From contig JAFEFG010000047.1 in NCBI GenBank assembly GCA_018240685.1, positions 1 through 35,059 of the forward strand: DNA of 35,059 nucleotides, in the 5' to 3' direction. The position numbers were made by a program, and so were the translations under genes. How positions within the stretch are numbered: the first letter of the stretch is position 1; each line of letters starts with the position of its first letter. This document shows, in pieces, positions 7,536 to 14,756 of this stretch. Below the pieces are notes generated by a model. It saw only the letters and a list, made by a program, of their open reading frames with translations, made no database searches and was not told where the DNA came from. The stretch is from Pseudomonadota bacterium (GTDB lineage: Bacteria > Pseudomonadota > Alphaproteobacteria > Reyranellales > Reyranellaceae).

Positions 7536-8033
7536 ATGATCAAGGGGTTGCACCACAACGCCTATCGCTGCCGTGACTCGGAGGAGACGAGGAAGTTCTA
7601 CGAGGACTTCCTCGGTCTTCCCCTCGTGCACACGCTGCATATCCGGGAGACGAAGACTGGGCGCCAGACCTCGGTGCTGCACACCTTCTTCCAGCTTGAT
7701 GACGGCTCCTGCCTCGCCTTCTTCGAAGTGCCGGACCGGCCCTTCGACTTCAAGGAGCAGCACGATTTCGACCTGCATATCGCGCTGGAGGTCGAACCGG
7801 ACGCGCTAAAGGCGATGTTGACCAAGGCCAGGGCGGAAGGCCGTGAAGTGCGCGGCATTTCCGACCACCATTTCATCCGGTCGATCTACTTTCGTGACCC
7901 CAATGGCTACGTCATCGAGCTTGCCGCGAAGGTGTCCGGCCAGGAAAGCGCAATGGACCCGAAGCAGAACCGCGCCCGCGAGATCCTGAACGAATGGCAG
8001 GTTCAAAAGCCCAGGCCAACGCCGGCTGCCTGA
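7536..8033 (+). CDS. VOC family (glyoxalase/dioxygenase-fold) protein
   Basis: This 165-residue protein has the vicinal oxygen chelate fold. The first module starts with GLHHNAYRCRDSEETRKFYEDFLGLPL (4-30), and the second with FDLHIALEV and HHFIRSIYFRDPNGYVIELAAK. His7, His81 and Glu128 are good candidates for the metal-binding triad of two-module VOC enzymes. Members include glyoxalases, epimerases, thiol transferases and extradiol dioxygenases, and the sequence alone does not choose between them. AGGGAA precedes the ATG, and the gene follows the family 5 binding protein by 14 bases. Residues after about 135 form a charged, Pro-ending tail outside the fold. It converges on the dienelactone-hydrolase-like gene. 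Confidence 0.88.
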   Translation: MIKGLHHNAYRCRDSEETRKFYEDFLGLPLVHTLHIRETKTGRQTSVLHTFFQLDDGSCLAFFEVPDRPFDFKEQHDFDLHIALEVEPDALKAMLTKARAEGREVRGISDHHFIRSIYFRDPNGYVIELAAKVSGQESAMDPKQNRAREILNEWQVQKPRPTPAA

Positions 8034-8042
8034 CCGCCCCGC

Positions 8043-8783
8043 TCACCCCAGCCGCCGCCGATAGAGGGCGATCAGCCGCTCCCAGTGGCGTTCGGCGGCC
8101 GGCTTGTCGTAGCACCAGCGCTGCGGGAAGGCGAAGCCATGGTGCACGCCGGGCTGGATTTCCAGTTCGCCCGGATTCCCGGACTTGTCGAACAGCGTCT
8201 TGAGTTCCTTGACCATCTCCGGCGGCGCCAGATCGTCGTGCTCGGCGCAGGAGATGTACAGCTCCGCCTTCGCCTTGCCCAAGGTGAGATGCGGGCTCTC
8301 GACCGCATCGCTCACGATCCAGGTGCCATAGAAGGATGCAGCCGCCGCGATACGTTCGGGATAGCGGGCCGCGGCAGCAAGCGCATAGGGGCCGCTCATG
8401 CAATAGCCATGGACGCCAACCGGACCGCCCTTCGCCGCCGCCTGCTTGTCGGCGAAGGCGATCAGGGCGGCGATGTCCGCCATTACAGGCGGGATCGTCA
8501 TCCTGGTCCGCACCGCGCGCATGCGCTGATGCTCGGCGCTGCCGTGCTGCAGGACGTCCGGACCGTACTTCGTGTCCCGACCCGCGCGGTAGTAAAGATT
8601 GGGCAGCAACACGAAATAGCCGATCGTCGCCAGGCGACGGGCCATGTCGTAGAGCTCCTCCCGGATACCGGGCGCATCCATGAGAAACAGCACCGGCGGA
8701 TACGGGCCGCCGCGTTCGGGGCGGCAGATGAAGGTTTCCATCGCCCCATCTGGCGTGACGATATCCGTAACGGTTTCGATCAT
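8043..8783 (-). CDS. Dienelactone hydrolase family protein
   Basis: This 246-residue alpha/beta hydrolase has the cysteine-nucleophile elbow GYCMSG (Cys128) of dienelactone hydrolases. CAEHDDLAP supplies the acid at Asp183 or Asp184, and PGVHHGFAFP supplies the histidine at 214 or 215. The early LMDAPGIREELYDMARRLATIGYFVLLPNLYYR segment is typical of the family. Length matches the DLH family (about 230-250). These enzymes open lactone or ester bonds of aromatic breakdown products, but many homologues have other or unknown substrates. GGGGGAAAG precedes the ATG. The gene is divergent from the binding protein at 8862, with 78 bases between the two starts. Confidence 0.92.
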   Translation of the reverse strand: MIETVTDIVTPDGAMETFICRPERGGPYPPVLFLMDAPGIREELYDMARRLATIGYFVLLPNLYYRAGRDTKYGPDVLQHGSAEHQRMRAVRTRMTIPPVMADIAALIAFADKQAAAKGGPVGVHGYCMSGPYALAAAARYPERIAAAASFYGTWIVSDAVESPHLTLGKAKAELYISCAEHDDLAPPEMVKELKTLFDKSGNPGELEIQPGVHHGFAFPQRWCYDKPAAERHWERLIALYRRRLG

Positions 8784-8861
8784 CTTCTTTCCCCCGCGGC
8801 GTGACTATGGCAGCATTCCTTCAGGCTTCACACAACAAGAAAGCCTAAAGGGAGCGAAACG

Positions 8862-10076
8862 ATGAGACGTGCTGTGCTTTTATCGGCGGCGTGTGTGCTC
8901 GCCGCATGGTCGATTCCTGCGATGGCGCAGGTCAGTGACAATGTCGTCAAGATCGGCGTGGCTACCGACATGGCCAGCCTTTACTCCGACATCAATGGAC
9001 AAGGCGCCGTCGTCGCCACGCAAATGGCGATCGACGATTTCGGCGGCACCGTGCTCGGCAAGAAGATCGAGCTTCTTACCGGCGATATCCAGAACAAGCC
9101 CGACGTCGCGGCCACCCTGGCCGGCCGCTGGTATGACGACGAGAAGGTCGATGTCATCCTGGGAGCCGGCGGCTCCTCGTCGTCGATCGCGACCGAGAAC
9201 ATCGCCGGCGAAAAGAAGAGAGTGTACCTGGCCACCGATCCGGCATCGTCGGACATCACCGGCAAGCTCTGCAATCCCTATACCGTGCACTGGACCTACG
9301 ATACGGCAGCGCTCGCCAACGGCACCGGTTCGGCAATCGTCAAGGCCGGCGGCAAGACCTGGTTCTTCCTGACCGCCGACTACGCTTTCGGCTACGCCCT
9401 CGAACGCGACGTCAGCGACGTCGTCAAGAAATCCGGCGGCACGGTGCTCGGCAGTGTCCGGGCGCCGCTCAACACCAGCGATTTCTCCTCCTATCTCCTG
9501 CAGGCGCAGGGTTCGAAGGCGCAGATCATCGGACTTGCCAATGCCGGCGGCGATACCATCAACTCCATCAAGCAGGCGGCGGAATTCGGCATCGTCAAGG
9601 GCGGCCAGAAGCTCGCCGGCCTGCTCGTCTTCATCTCCGACATACACTCGCTGGGCCTGGAGCGCGCCCACGGCCTGAGACTGACCTCCGCCTACTACTG
9701 GGACCTCAACGACAAGACCCGCACCTTCGCCAAGCGCTTCGCCCAGAAATTCAAGGGCAAGATGCCGACGATGGTGCAGGCCGGATTCTATTCCGCCGCG
9801 TTGCGCTACCTGCAGGTCGTCAAGGAGGCCGGCACCGACAAGGCCGAAGCCGTGATGGCGAAGTTCAAGTCCGAGAAGTGGGACGACCCGGTCTTCGGCC
9901 CGAGCTACATCCGGGTGGATGGCCGCAACGTCCATACGATGTACCTGTTCGAGGTCAAGGCGCCCTCGGAGTCCAAGGGACCGTGGGACTACTACAAGCT
10001 GCTCGCCACGATTCCCGGCGAGGAGGCCTTCCGTCCTCTGGACAAGGGCGGCTGTCCGCTGGTTGCCAAGAAATAG
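8862..10076 (+). CDS. ABC transporter substrate-binding protein (branched-chain amino acid type)
   Basis: This 404-residue periplasmic binding protein is of the LivJ-like Peripla_BP_6 group. The signal peptide is MRRAVLLSAACVLAAWSIPAMAQ. The mature N-terminus VVKIGVATDMASLYSDINGQG is followed by AVVATQMAIDDFGGTVLGKKIELLTGD, as is normal for the first lobe. VDVILGAGGSSSSIA and TWFFLTADYAFGYALERDV belong to the ligand cleft and second lobe. AAAGGGAG lies upstream of the ATG. In alphaproteobacteria such proteins bind amino acids, aromatic acids, urea, amides and others, so the ligand cannot be named. No permease or ATPase gene is near; the next gene, 26 bases on, encodes an Asp-box propeller protein. 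Confidence 0.93.
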   Translation: MRRAVLLSAACVLAAWSIPAMAQVSDNVVKIGVATDMASLYSDINGQGAVVATQMAIDDFGGTVLGKKIELLTGDIQNKPDVAATLAGRWYDDEKVDVILGAGGSSSSIATENIAGEKKRVYLATDPASSDITGKLCNPYTVHWTYDTAALANGTGSAIVKAGGKTWFFLTADYAFGYALERDVSDVVKKSGGTVLGSVRAPLNTSDFSSYLLQAQGSKAQIIGLANAGGDTINSIKQAAEFGIVKGGQKLAGLLVFISDIHSLGLERAHGLRLTSAYYWDLNDKTRTFAKRFAQKFKGKMPTMVQAGFYSAALRYLQVVKEAGTDKAEAVMAKFKSEKWDDPVFGPSYIRVDGRNVHTMYLFEVKAPSESKGPWDYYKLLATIPGEEAFRPLDKGGCPLVAKK

Positions 10077-10102
10077 CGCGAACTGCTCAGGGAGGATTTG
10101 TC

Positions 10103-11155
10103 ATGGCCGAGGCATCGAACATCTATGTCGGCGTCGCCGGCTATTTCGGCAAACCCGACCAGACCGGCAAGGTCGGCATCTTCCGGCGAGCAGCCAAGGG
10201 CGGCGACTGGAAGCATGTGCTCGGCGACGTCCAGGCGTTCACGGTCTTCGTTCATCCGGGCGATCCGGAGATCGTGTTCGCCGGCACCAATGACGGCGTG
10301 TGGCGCAGCACCGACCGCGGCGCCACCTTCACCCGCACCTCCTTCCCGGATGCCCGGAAGGAGGTCTGGAGCTTCCTCGTCGATTGCCGCGATCCGAAGA
10401 AGATGCTGGCCGGCGCCTCGCCGATCGACCTGTACCGAAGCGAGGACGGCGGCGCGAGCTGGCGCAAGCTGCAGACGCCGGCGCTCGCCACCCACTGCAC
10501 CGGGCCGTTCGCCTCCCGCGTGATGCGGCTCGCCCAGAATCCTAAGAACCCCGACGAGATCTACGCCGCCCTCGAGATCAACGGCGTCATGCGCAGCGCC
10601 GACGGCGGCGAAACCTGGAGCGATTGCAGCGAAGGCCTGATCAGGCTCGCCGAGCAGCCGCATCTCAAGAGCAAGATCGTGAGCGACACGACGGCGGAAG
10701 GCATGCTCGACGGCCATGCCGTGACCATCAGTCCGGCGGCGCCCGAGACGCCCATCGTTGCGTTGCGCATGGGCCTGTTCCGCACCAGCGATCATGGCAA
10801 GACCTGGCAGGACATGGAGATGCGCCGCTTCTCGCCCATCACCTACGGCCGCGACGTGAAGGTCGCGCCGACTGATCCCAGGACTCTCTATGCCGCGCTG
10901 TCCGTGGCGGCCGCCAGCCATGACGGAGCCCTGTATCGAAGCCAGGACGGCGGAGAGACCTGGCGCCGTTTCGACAAGGTCCAGGTGCACGGCACGATCA
11001 TGTCCATCGGCCTGCATCAGCACGACCCCGATCAGGTCTATATCGGCGCCCGCTACGACGGCGAAGTGTTCGGAACCCAGGACGGTGGCAAGACCTGGCA
11101 GGCGATGCCCCTGCCGGGACCGGTGCAGCACATCTATTCGATCGCCTGCGGCTAG
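10103..11155 (+). CDS. BNR/Asp-box repeat beta-propeller protein
   Basis: This 350-residue protein is built from repeated Asp-box motifs (S/T-x-D-x-G-x-T-W/F). I see six: RSTDRGATF (68-76), RSEDGGASW (112-120), RSADGGETW (164-172), RTSDHGKTW (227-235), RSQDGGETW (279-287) and GTQDGGKTW (324-332). Each is preceded by a strand such as IVFAGTNDGVW or QVYIGARYDG. This predicts a six- or seven-bladed propeller like those of sialidases, YCF48 and VPS10 proteins. No signal peptide or catalytic residues of sialidases are evident, so it may be a cytoplasmic binding or scaffold protein. GGAGG at 10091-10095 places the start at 10103 rather than further upstream. It is probably co-transcribed with the preceding binding protein. 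Confidence 0.85.
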   Translation: MAEASNIYVGVAGYFGKPDQTGKVGIFRRAAKGGDWKHVLGDVQAFTVFVHPGDPEIVFAGTNDGVWRSTDRGATFTRTSFPDARKEVWSFLVDCRDPKKMLAGASPIDLYRSEDGGASWRKLQTPALATHCTGPFASRVMRLAQNPKNPDEIYAALEINGVMRSADGGETWSDCSEGLIRLAEQPHLKSKIVSDTTAEGMLDGHAVTISPAAPETPIVALRMGLFRTSDHGKTWQDMEMRRFSPITYGRDVKVAPTDPRTLYAALSVAAASHDGALYRSQDGGETWRRFDKVQVHGTIMSIGLHQHDPDQVYIGARYDGEVFGTQDGGKTWQAMPLPGPVQHIYSIACG

Positions 11156-11179
11156 GGCCGCGCGGGCGAGCGCCACCTA

Positions 11180-11200
11180 GGCGGAGATCAATCCTCCGCC
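11180..11200. terminator. Possible bidirectional hairpin between convergent genes
   Basis: GGCGGAG (11180-11186) and CTCCGCC (11194-11200) form a perfect 7-bp stem with a 7-base loop. It covers the stop codon of the XRE-cupin gene and lies just after the propeller gene. No T-run follows on either strand, so intrinsic termination is uncertain. Confidence 0.35.
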
Positions 11201-11868
11201 GTGTCGCCCTGGCCCCGATAGATCACGACCAGGGCCTGCGACTCCCCACGCAGGCTGCGGCCGCGGTGGGGAATTTCCGCGTCGAAATAGGCACTGTCGC
11301 CGGCGGAGAGCACCCACGTCTTCATCCGGCCGCCGATCTCGGCCTCGAACTCCACCTTGCCGGAGAGGATGAACATGAACTCCTCCCCCTCGTGCTCGAA
11401 CCGGATGTCCTTGTCGACCTCCGACGGGAACACCATGATGAACGGCTCCATCCGCTTTCGGTGCCGCTTGTGGGCCAGCGCCACGTAGTCGTAGCCGAAG
11501 GAACTGCCGCCGCGGATCGCCGTCTCCCGCTCCCAGGAACGGACCACGCATATGGCCTCGTCGTTGGCGACGTCCGGCATGTCGGTGCCGAACAGATCGG
11601 CCAGATCGGTATTGAGGACCTGCGCAAGCTTCACAAGCGTTCCGATTGGCGGAATCACTTTCGAGTTTTCGATCTTGGACAGGTAGCCCTTGGTGAAGCC
11701 GGCCTCGGCGGCCAGCCGGTCGAGTGTGAAGCCCACCGCGGCGCGCAGGGCGGCGATCCGCGTTCCCAGTTGGAGCTCGACATCGGTCGCCTTCCCGGCC
11801 GTCTTGCGGGGAGCCTTCAGCCTGGACGGCGAACGAGGGGCGGGAACTGCTCGAGATTTGCGGACCAT
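11188..11868 (-). CDS. XRE family transcriptional regulator with C-terminal cupin domain
   Basis: This 226-residue regulator combines an N-terminal helix-turn-helix with a cupin sensor. The HTH spans about residues 32-88 (LGTRIAALRAAVGFTLDRLAAEAGFTKGYLSKIENSKVIPPIGTLVKLAQVL), with the recognition helix around GYLSKIE. The cupin is about 150-215 (FEHEGEEFMFILSGKVEFEAEIG...LSAGDSAYFDAEIPHRGR). The cupin presumably senses a small molecule; the family includes PuuR-like regulators of polyamine and amino acid use. Its first about 50 bases overlap the end of the upstream DJ-1/PfpI gene in another frame, so the basic N-terminal leader (MVRKSRAVPAPRSPSRLKAPRK) may be real or the true start may lie later. 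A candidate operator is the palindrome at 12526-12540, before the symporter gene (inference). Confidence 0.92.
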   Translation of the reverse strand: MVRKSRAVPAPRSPSRLKAPRKTAGKATDVELQLGTRIAALRAAVGFTLDRLAAEAGFTKGYLSKIENSKVIPPIGTLVKLAQVLNTDLADLFGTDMPDVANDEAICVVRSWERETAIRGGSSFGYDYVALAHKRHRKRMEPFIMVFPSEVDKDIRFEHEGEEFMFILSGKVEFEAEIGGRMKTWVLSAGDSAYFDAEIPHRGRSLRGESQALVVIYRGQGDTAED

Positions 11869-12446
11869 GCCCGTTGATATTCCATGATGCGCGCCGTTTC
11901 AGCAGCCACATTGCCGCCGAACAGACGATTGAGCAGGTGCAGCATGGCGTCGATACAGAGCGTCACGCCGCCGGAGGTAACCACCGTCCCCTCGTCCACC
12001 AGGCTCGCCTCCCGGACGTCGATACCCGGATAGCGCTCCGCAAGCTGCCGGATCGGCGGGATCTCCGGCGGCACCACTTCCCGTTTGGTCGTGGCCGCCC
12101 GGCCGTCCAGAACACCGCTGGCGCCGAGGATCATGCCGCCGGTGCAGACGGACACGAGCAGGGTGGTCCCTGCCCGCTCCCGCAGCGCCGCCAGGGTTTC
12201 CGGGCGGCGGCACTCCTCGACCCAGCCCGGCCCGCCCGTGACCACGAGCACGTCGACGGCTGGCGCCGAACGCAGTGCATGGTCGGCCACAACGGTCAGT
12301 CCGTTCGACAGCTTCACCGGGCCGGACTCCGGCGCCAGCGTATGGATCTCGATTTCGGGGCGGATGCGGCGGGCCATCGACAGGACGCCGAAGGTCGCGA
12401 GGTCGATCGGCTCGACGCCGTCGTAGATGAAGATTCCAAATTTCAT
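11817..12446 (-). CDS. DJ-1/PfpI family protein (GlxA N-domain / isonitrile hydratase-like)
   Basis: This 209-residue glutamine-amidotransferase-like protein starts MKFGIFIYDGVEPIDLATFGVLSMA, as in the GlxA/isonitrile hydratase branch of the DJ-1 superfamily. VVTGGPGW (68-75) is a strand-loop of the fold, and SVCTGGMILGASGVLDGRAATTK carries the nucleophile Cys101 at the elbow. Here the AraC DNA-binding half of GlxA regulators is absent, so it is a free-standing domain, possibly an enzyme. The ATG at 12446 is chosen by homology; the frame is open to 12476 and neither start has a clear ribosome binding site. Its 3' end overlaps the XRE-cupin gene by about 50 bases, which implies co-transcription. 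It is divergent from the MHS symporter. Confidence 0.85.
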   Translation of the reverse strand: MKFGIFIYDGVEPIDLATFGVLSMARRIRPEIEIHTLAPESGPVKLSNGLTVVADHALRSAPAVDVLVVTGGPGWVEECRRPETLAALRERAGTTLLVSVCTGGMILGASGVLDGRAATTKREVVPPEIPPIRQLAERYPGIDVREASLVDEGTVVTSGGVTLCIDAMLHLLNRLFGGNVAAETARIMEYQRAWSANLEQFPPLVRRPG

Positions 12447-12510
12447 GGAGGACATCAGGCAACTTTTGGGCCACAATGTTGACTGGCATGAAACATGCAG
12501 GACGCCAGTG

Positions 12511-12552
12511 TATACTGCCGGGCAACGCCACCAGGTGGCGCGAATCCGGGCA
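12511..12552 (+). promoter_or_regulatory. Candidate promoter/operator of the MHS symporter gene
   Basis: TATACT at 12511-12516 resembles a -10 element. Ten bases downstream is the perfect palindrome CGCCACC-A-GGTGGCG (12526-12540), which would cover the start of transcription. It is flanked by direct repeats CCGGGCA at 12518-12524 and 12546-12552. Another small inverted repeat, GCATG-AAA-CATGC, is at 12486-12498. No clear -35 is visible. A repressor site for the neighbouring XRE-cupin protein is a plausible inference. Confidence 0.4.
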
Positions 12553-12597
12553 GGTCACCGTTTTGTCGGCTCCGACTGCTGCAAAAGGAACACTGGG

Positions 12598-13905
12598 ATG
12601 ACCTCGACAGCCGCCTTGGGCTCTTCGGCCCCCGCCACCAAGAACATGGGCATCATCGCCTTCGCCGGAACGTTCGGCACCATCATCGAGTGGTACGACT
12701 TCCTGATCTACGGCACGGCCGCAGCGCTCGTGTTCAACAAGCTCTTCTTCCCCACCGTCGATCCGCTGACCGGCACGCTCGCCTCGCTCGCGACCTATGC
12801 CGTGGGCTTCGTGGCCCGACCCGTCGGCGGCGCCCTGTTCGGCCATTTCGGCGACCGCATCGGGCGCAAGTCGATGCTCATGCTCACCATGGCGGTGATG
12901 GGAGCCGGCACTTTCCTGGTCGGCCTGCTGCCGACCTACAGCCAGATCGGGATCCTGGCGCCCGTTCTGCTCGTGCTGTTGCGCTTCGTCCAAGGCCTGG
13001 CCATGGGCGGTGAATGGGGCGGCGCCTCCCTGATGGTGCTGGAGCACGCGCCTCCTGGAAGGCGCGGCTTCTACGGCAGCCTCGTGCAGGTCGGCTTCTC
13101 GCTGGGCCTCGTCACCTCCTCCGGCGTCTTCGCCCTCTCGACCTCAATGCCCGAGGCATCCTTCCTCGCCTGGGGCTGGCGTCTGCCGTTCCTGGTCAGC
13201 ATTGTTCTCGTCCTACTCGGTGCTTTCATCCGCGCCCGCGTGCCGGAGACGCCGGTCTTCGAGGACATGAAGGCGCGCAACGACATCTCCGCCAATCCCT
13301 TCGTCGAGGCCGTGTTCAAGAACCCGCGCGCGTTCCTGATTGCCCTGGGCCTGAAGCTTTCCGAGGTGTCCTGGGTCTACATGCTGACTGTATTCGTGGT
13401 CGGCTACGCGACCAGCAAGCTGTCCCTGCCGCGCAAGCTGCTGCTCGACGCGATCTTCTGGGCCGCCCTGGTCGAGGTCGTGACGATCCCGCTGTTCGGC
13501 TGGCTGTCCGACAAGATCGGCCGGCGGCCCTTCTACTTCCTCGGCGTCCTGTTCACGATCCTGTTCGCCTTCCCGCTGTTCTGGATGCTCGACACCAGGG
13601 ATCCGACGACGGTCGTGCTTGCCATCATCATCGGCCTCAATCTCGGACACGGCCTCATGTTCGCGCCCGAGTCCGCCTACTTCCCCGAACTGTTTGGCGC
13701 GCGTGTGCGCTTCACCGGCGCGTCCTTCGGCTTCCAGGCCTCGGCGGCGATCGGCGGCGGCTTCGCCCCGATCATCGCGACCTGGCTTGCCGCCTACATG
13801 GGCGGCACGGTTGGCGTCTCCGCCATGTTGATATTGTTGGCGGGCATCACCCTGGTCGCCACCTTCTTCGCCCACGAAACCAAAGACGTCTCACTCCTGA
13901 AATGA
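12598..13905 (+). CDS. MFS transporter, metabolite:H+ symporter (MHS) type
   Basis: This 435-residue permease has the MHS signature GTIIEWYDFLIYGTAAALVFNKLFFP in its first segment (about residues 23-48). FARPVGGALFGHFGDRIGRKSMLM-like loop residues between segments 2 and 3 appear as VARPVGGALFGHFGDRIGRK. RFVQGLAMGGEWGGASLMVLEHAP is also typical of ProP/KgtP/ShiA-like symporters. About twelve membrane segments are present. The start is set at 12598 by AAAGGA (12584-12589) and by the family N-terminus; the open frame back to 12427 is not needed. Substrates in this group are organic acids, betaines or shikimate-like compounds; I cannot tell which. The stop overlaps the next ATG (ATGA), so the metallo-hydrolase is co-translated. 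Confidence 0.93.
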   Translation: MTSTAALGSSAPATKNMGIIAFAGTFGTIIEWYDFLIYGTAAALVFNKLFFPTVDPLTGTLASLATYAVGFVARPVGGALFGHFGDRIGRKSMLMLTMAVMGAGTFLVGLLPTYSQIGILAPVLLVLLRFVQGLAMGGEWGGASLMVLEHAPPGRRGFYGSLVQVGFSLGLVTSSGVFALSTSMPEASFLAWGWRLPFLVSIVLVLLGAFIRARVPETPVFEDMKARNDISANPFVEAVFKNPRAFLIALGLKLSEVSWVYMLTVFVVGYATSKLSLPRKLLLDAIFWAALVEVVTIPLFGWLSDKIGRRPFYFLGVLFTILFAFPLFWMLDTRDPTTVVLAIIIGLNLGHGLMFAPESAYFPELFGARVRFTGASFGFQASAAIGGGFAPIIATWLAAYMGGTVGVSAMLILLAGITLVATFFAHETKDVSLLK

Positions 13906-14753
13906 CAAACATGACAACCAAGATTCGCTATTTCGGCTGGTCCTCCCTCTCGCTGGAAACGGCCGACGGCACGCTGTTCTTCGATCCCTTCTTTCGCCCT
14001 TATTGCGGCGCGGAATGGTTCCATCTCGAGGATTTCAGGCACGCCACCTACATCTGCGTCACCCACGGGCATGAGGAGCACTTCCTCGATGTGCCGGTGA
14101 TCGCCAAGGCGACGGGGGCGACCGTGATCGGCGCTCCCTCGGTCTGCTCCTTCCTGAGAAACCGCCGCGGCATTCCCGAGGGCCAGCTCAAGGTGATCGA
14201 CCCGAGACAGTTCGGCACCGTATCGGTGCCGGGCTTCAAGCTTTCGGCCTTCCTGTGGAAGCACCGCGACATCAACCTGCCGAAGGCGCTGACGCGCGCC
14301 CTCTTCCAGGGCAACACCACGCAGCTCTCCTGGGCCTGGAGCAGCGCCACCAACGCTCCCTTCTACTCGCCCTATACCGGCTTCCATGTCGAGTTGCGCG
14401 ACGGCCTCACGGTGCTGAACTACAACGAAGGCTTCAACTCCAAGATGACCGATGCCGAGATCGCGGATCTCGGTCGTCGCCATCGCACCGACGTCCTGCT
14501 GGCCGGCATGCAGCTCAACTTCATTGCCGATGTCGTGCGGGGCGTGGCGGCGTTGAAGCCCAGGATCGTGATCCTCTATCCGCCGCACGAGAAGTTCCAT
14601 GCCATGATGGGAGCGGCTTCCGAGCCTTGGAGCGCCTTTGCGGATGCCGTCCGCGCCCGCTTCCCCGAGATCGAGGTCCATGTCGCCGAGCCCGGCTTCG
14701 AGCTCTCCGTGGCAGCCCCCGGACCGTCGCTCACAGGCCGCAAGGCGGCATAG
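13902..14753 (+). CDS. MBL-fold metallo-hydrolase
   Basis: This 283-residue protein is of the metallo-beta-lactamase superfamily (UlaG/Lactamase_B_3-like). The N-terminal IRYFGWSSLSLETADGTLFFDPFF is the first beta sheet. THGHEEHFLDV at residues 54-64 is the metal site, with His55, His57, Glu59 and His60. The common motif is HxHxDH, so a Glu replaces the Asp. NYNEGFN and YPPHEKFHAMM come later; the latter could give the last His ligand. The ATG at 13902 overlaps the stop of the symporter gene; a second ATG at 13911 is also possible. Coupling to the symporter suggests hydrolysis of an imported ester, lactone or amide, but this is inference. It converges on the cyclase gene, leaving three bases between them. 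Confidence 0.88.
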   Translation: MTNMTTKIRYFGWSSLSLETADGTLFFDPFFRPYCGAEWFHLEDFRHATYICVTHGHEEHFLDVPVIAKATGATVIGAPSVCSFLRNRRGIPEGQLKVIDPRQFGTVSVPGFKLSAFLWKHRDINLPKALTRALFQGNTTQLSWAWSSATNAPFYSPYTGFHVELRDGLTVLNYNEGFNSKMTDAEIADLGRRHRTDVLLAGMQLNFIADVVRGVAALKPRIVILYPPHEKFHAMMGAASEPWSAFADAVRARFPEIEVHVAEPGFELSVAAPGPSLTGRKAA

Positions 14754-14756
14754 CGG

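Noticed and set aside
11234..11255. Inverted repeat GCCTGCG/CGCAGGC as a further REP-like copy
   Set aside because: It lies in the conserved cupin coding region with an unrelated 8-base loop and is probably chance in GC-rich DNA.
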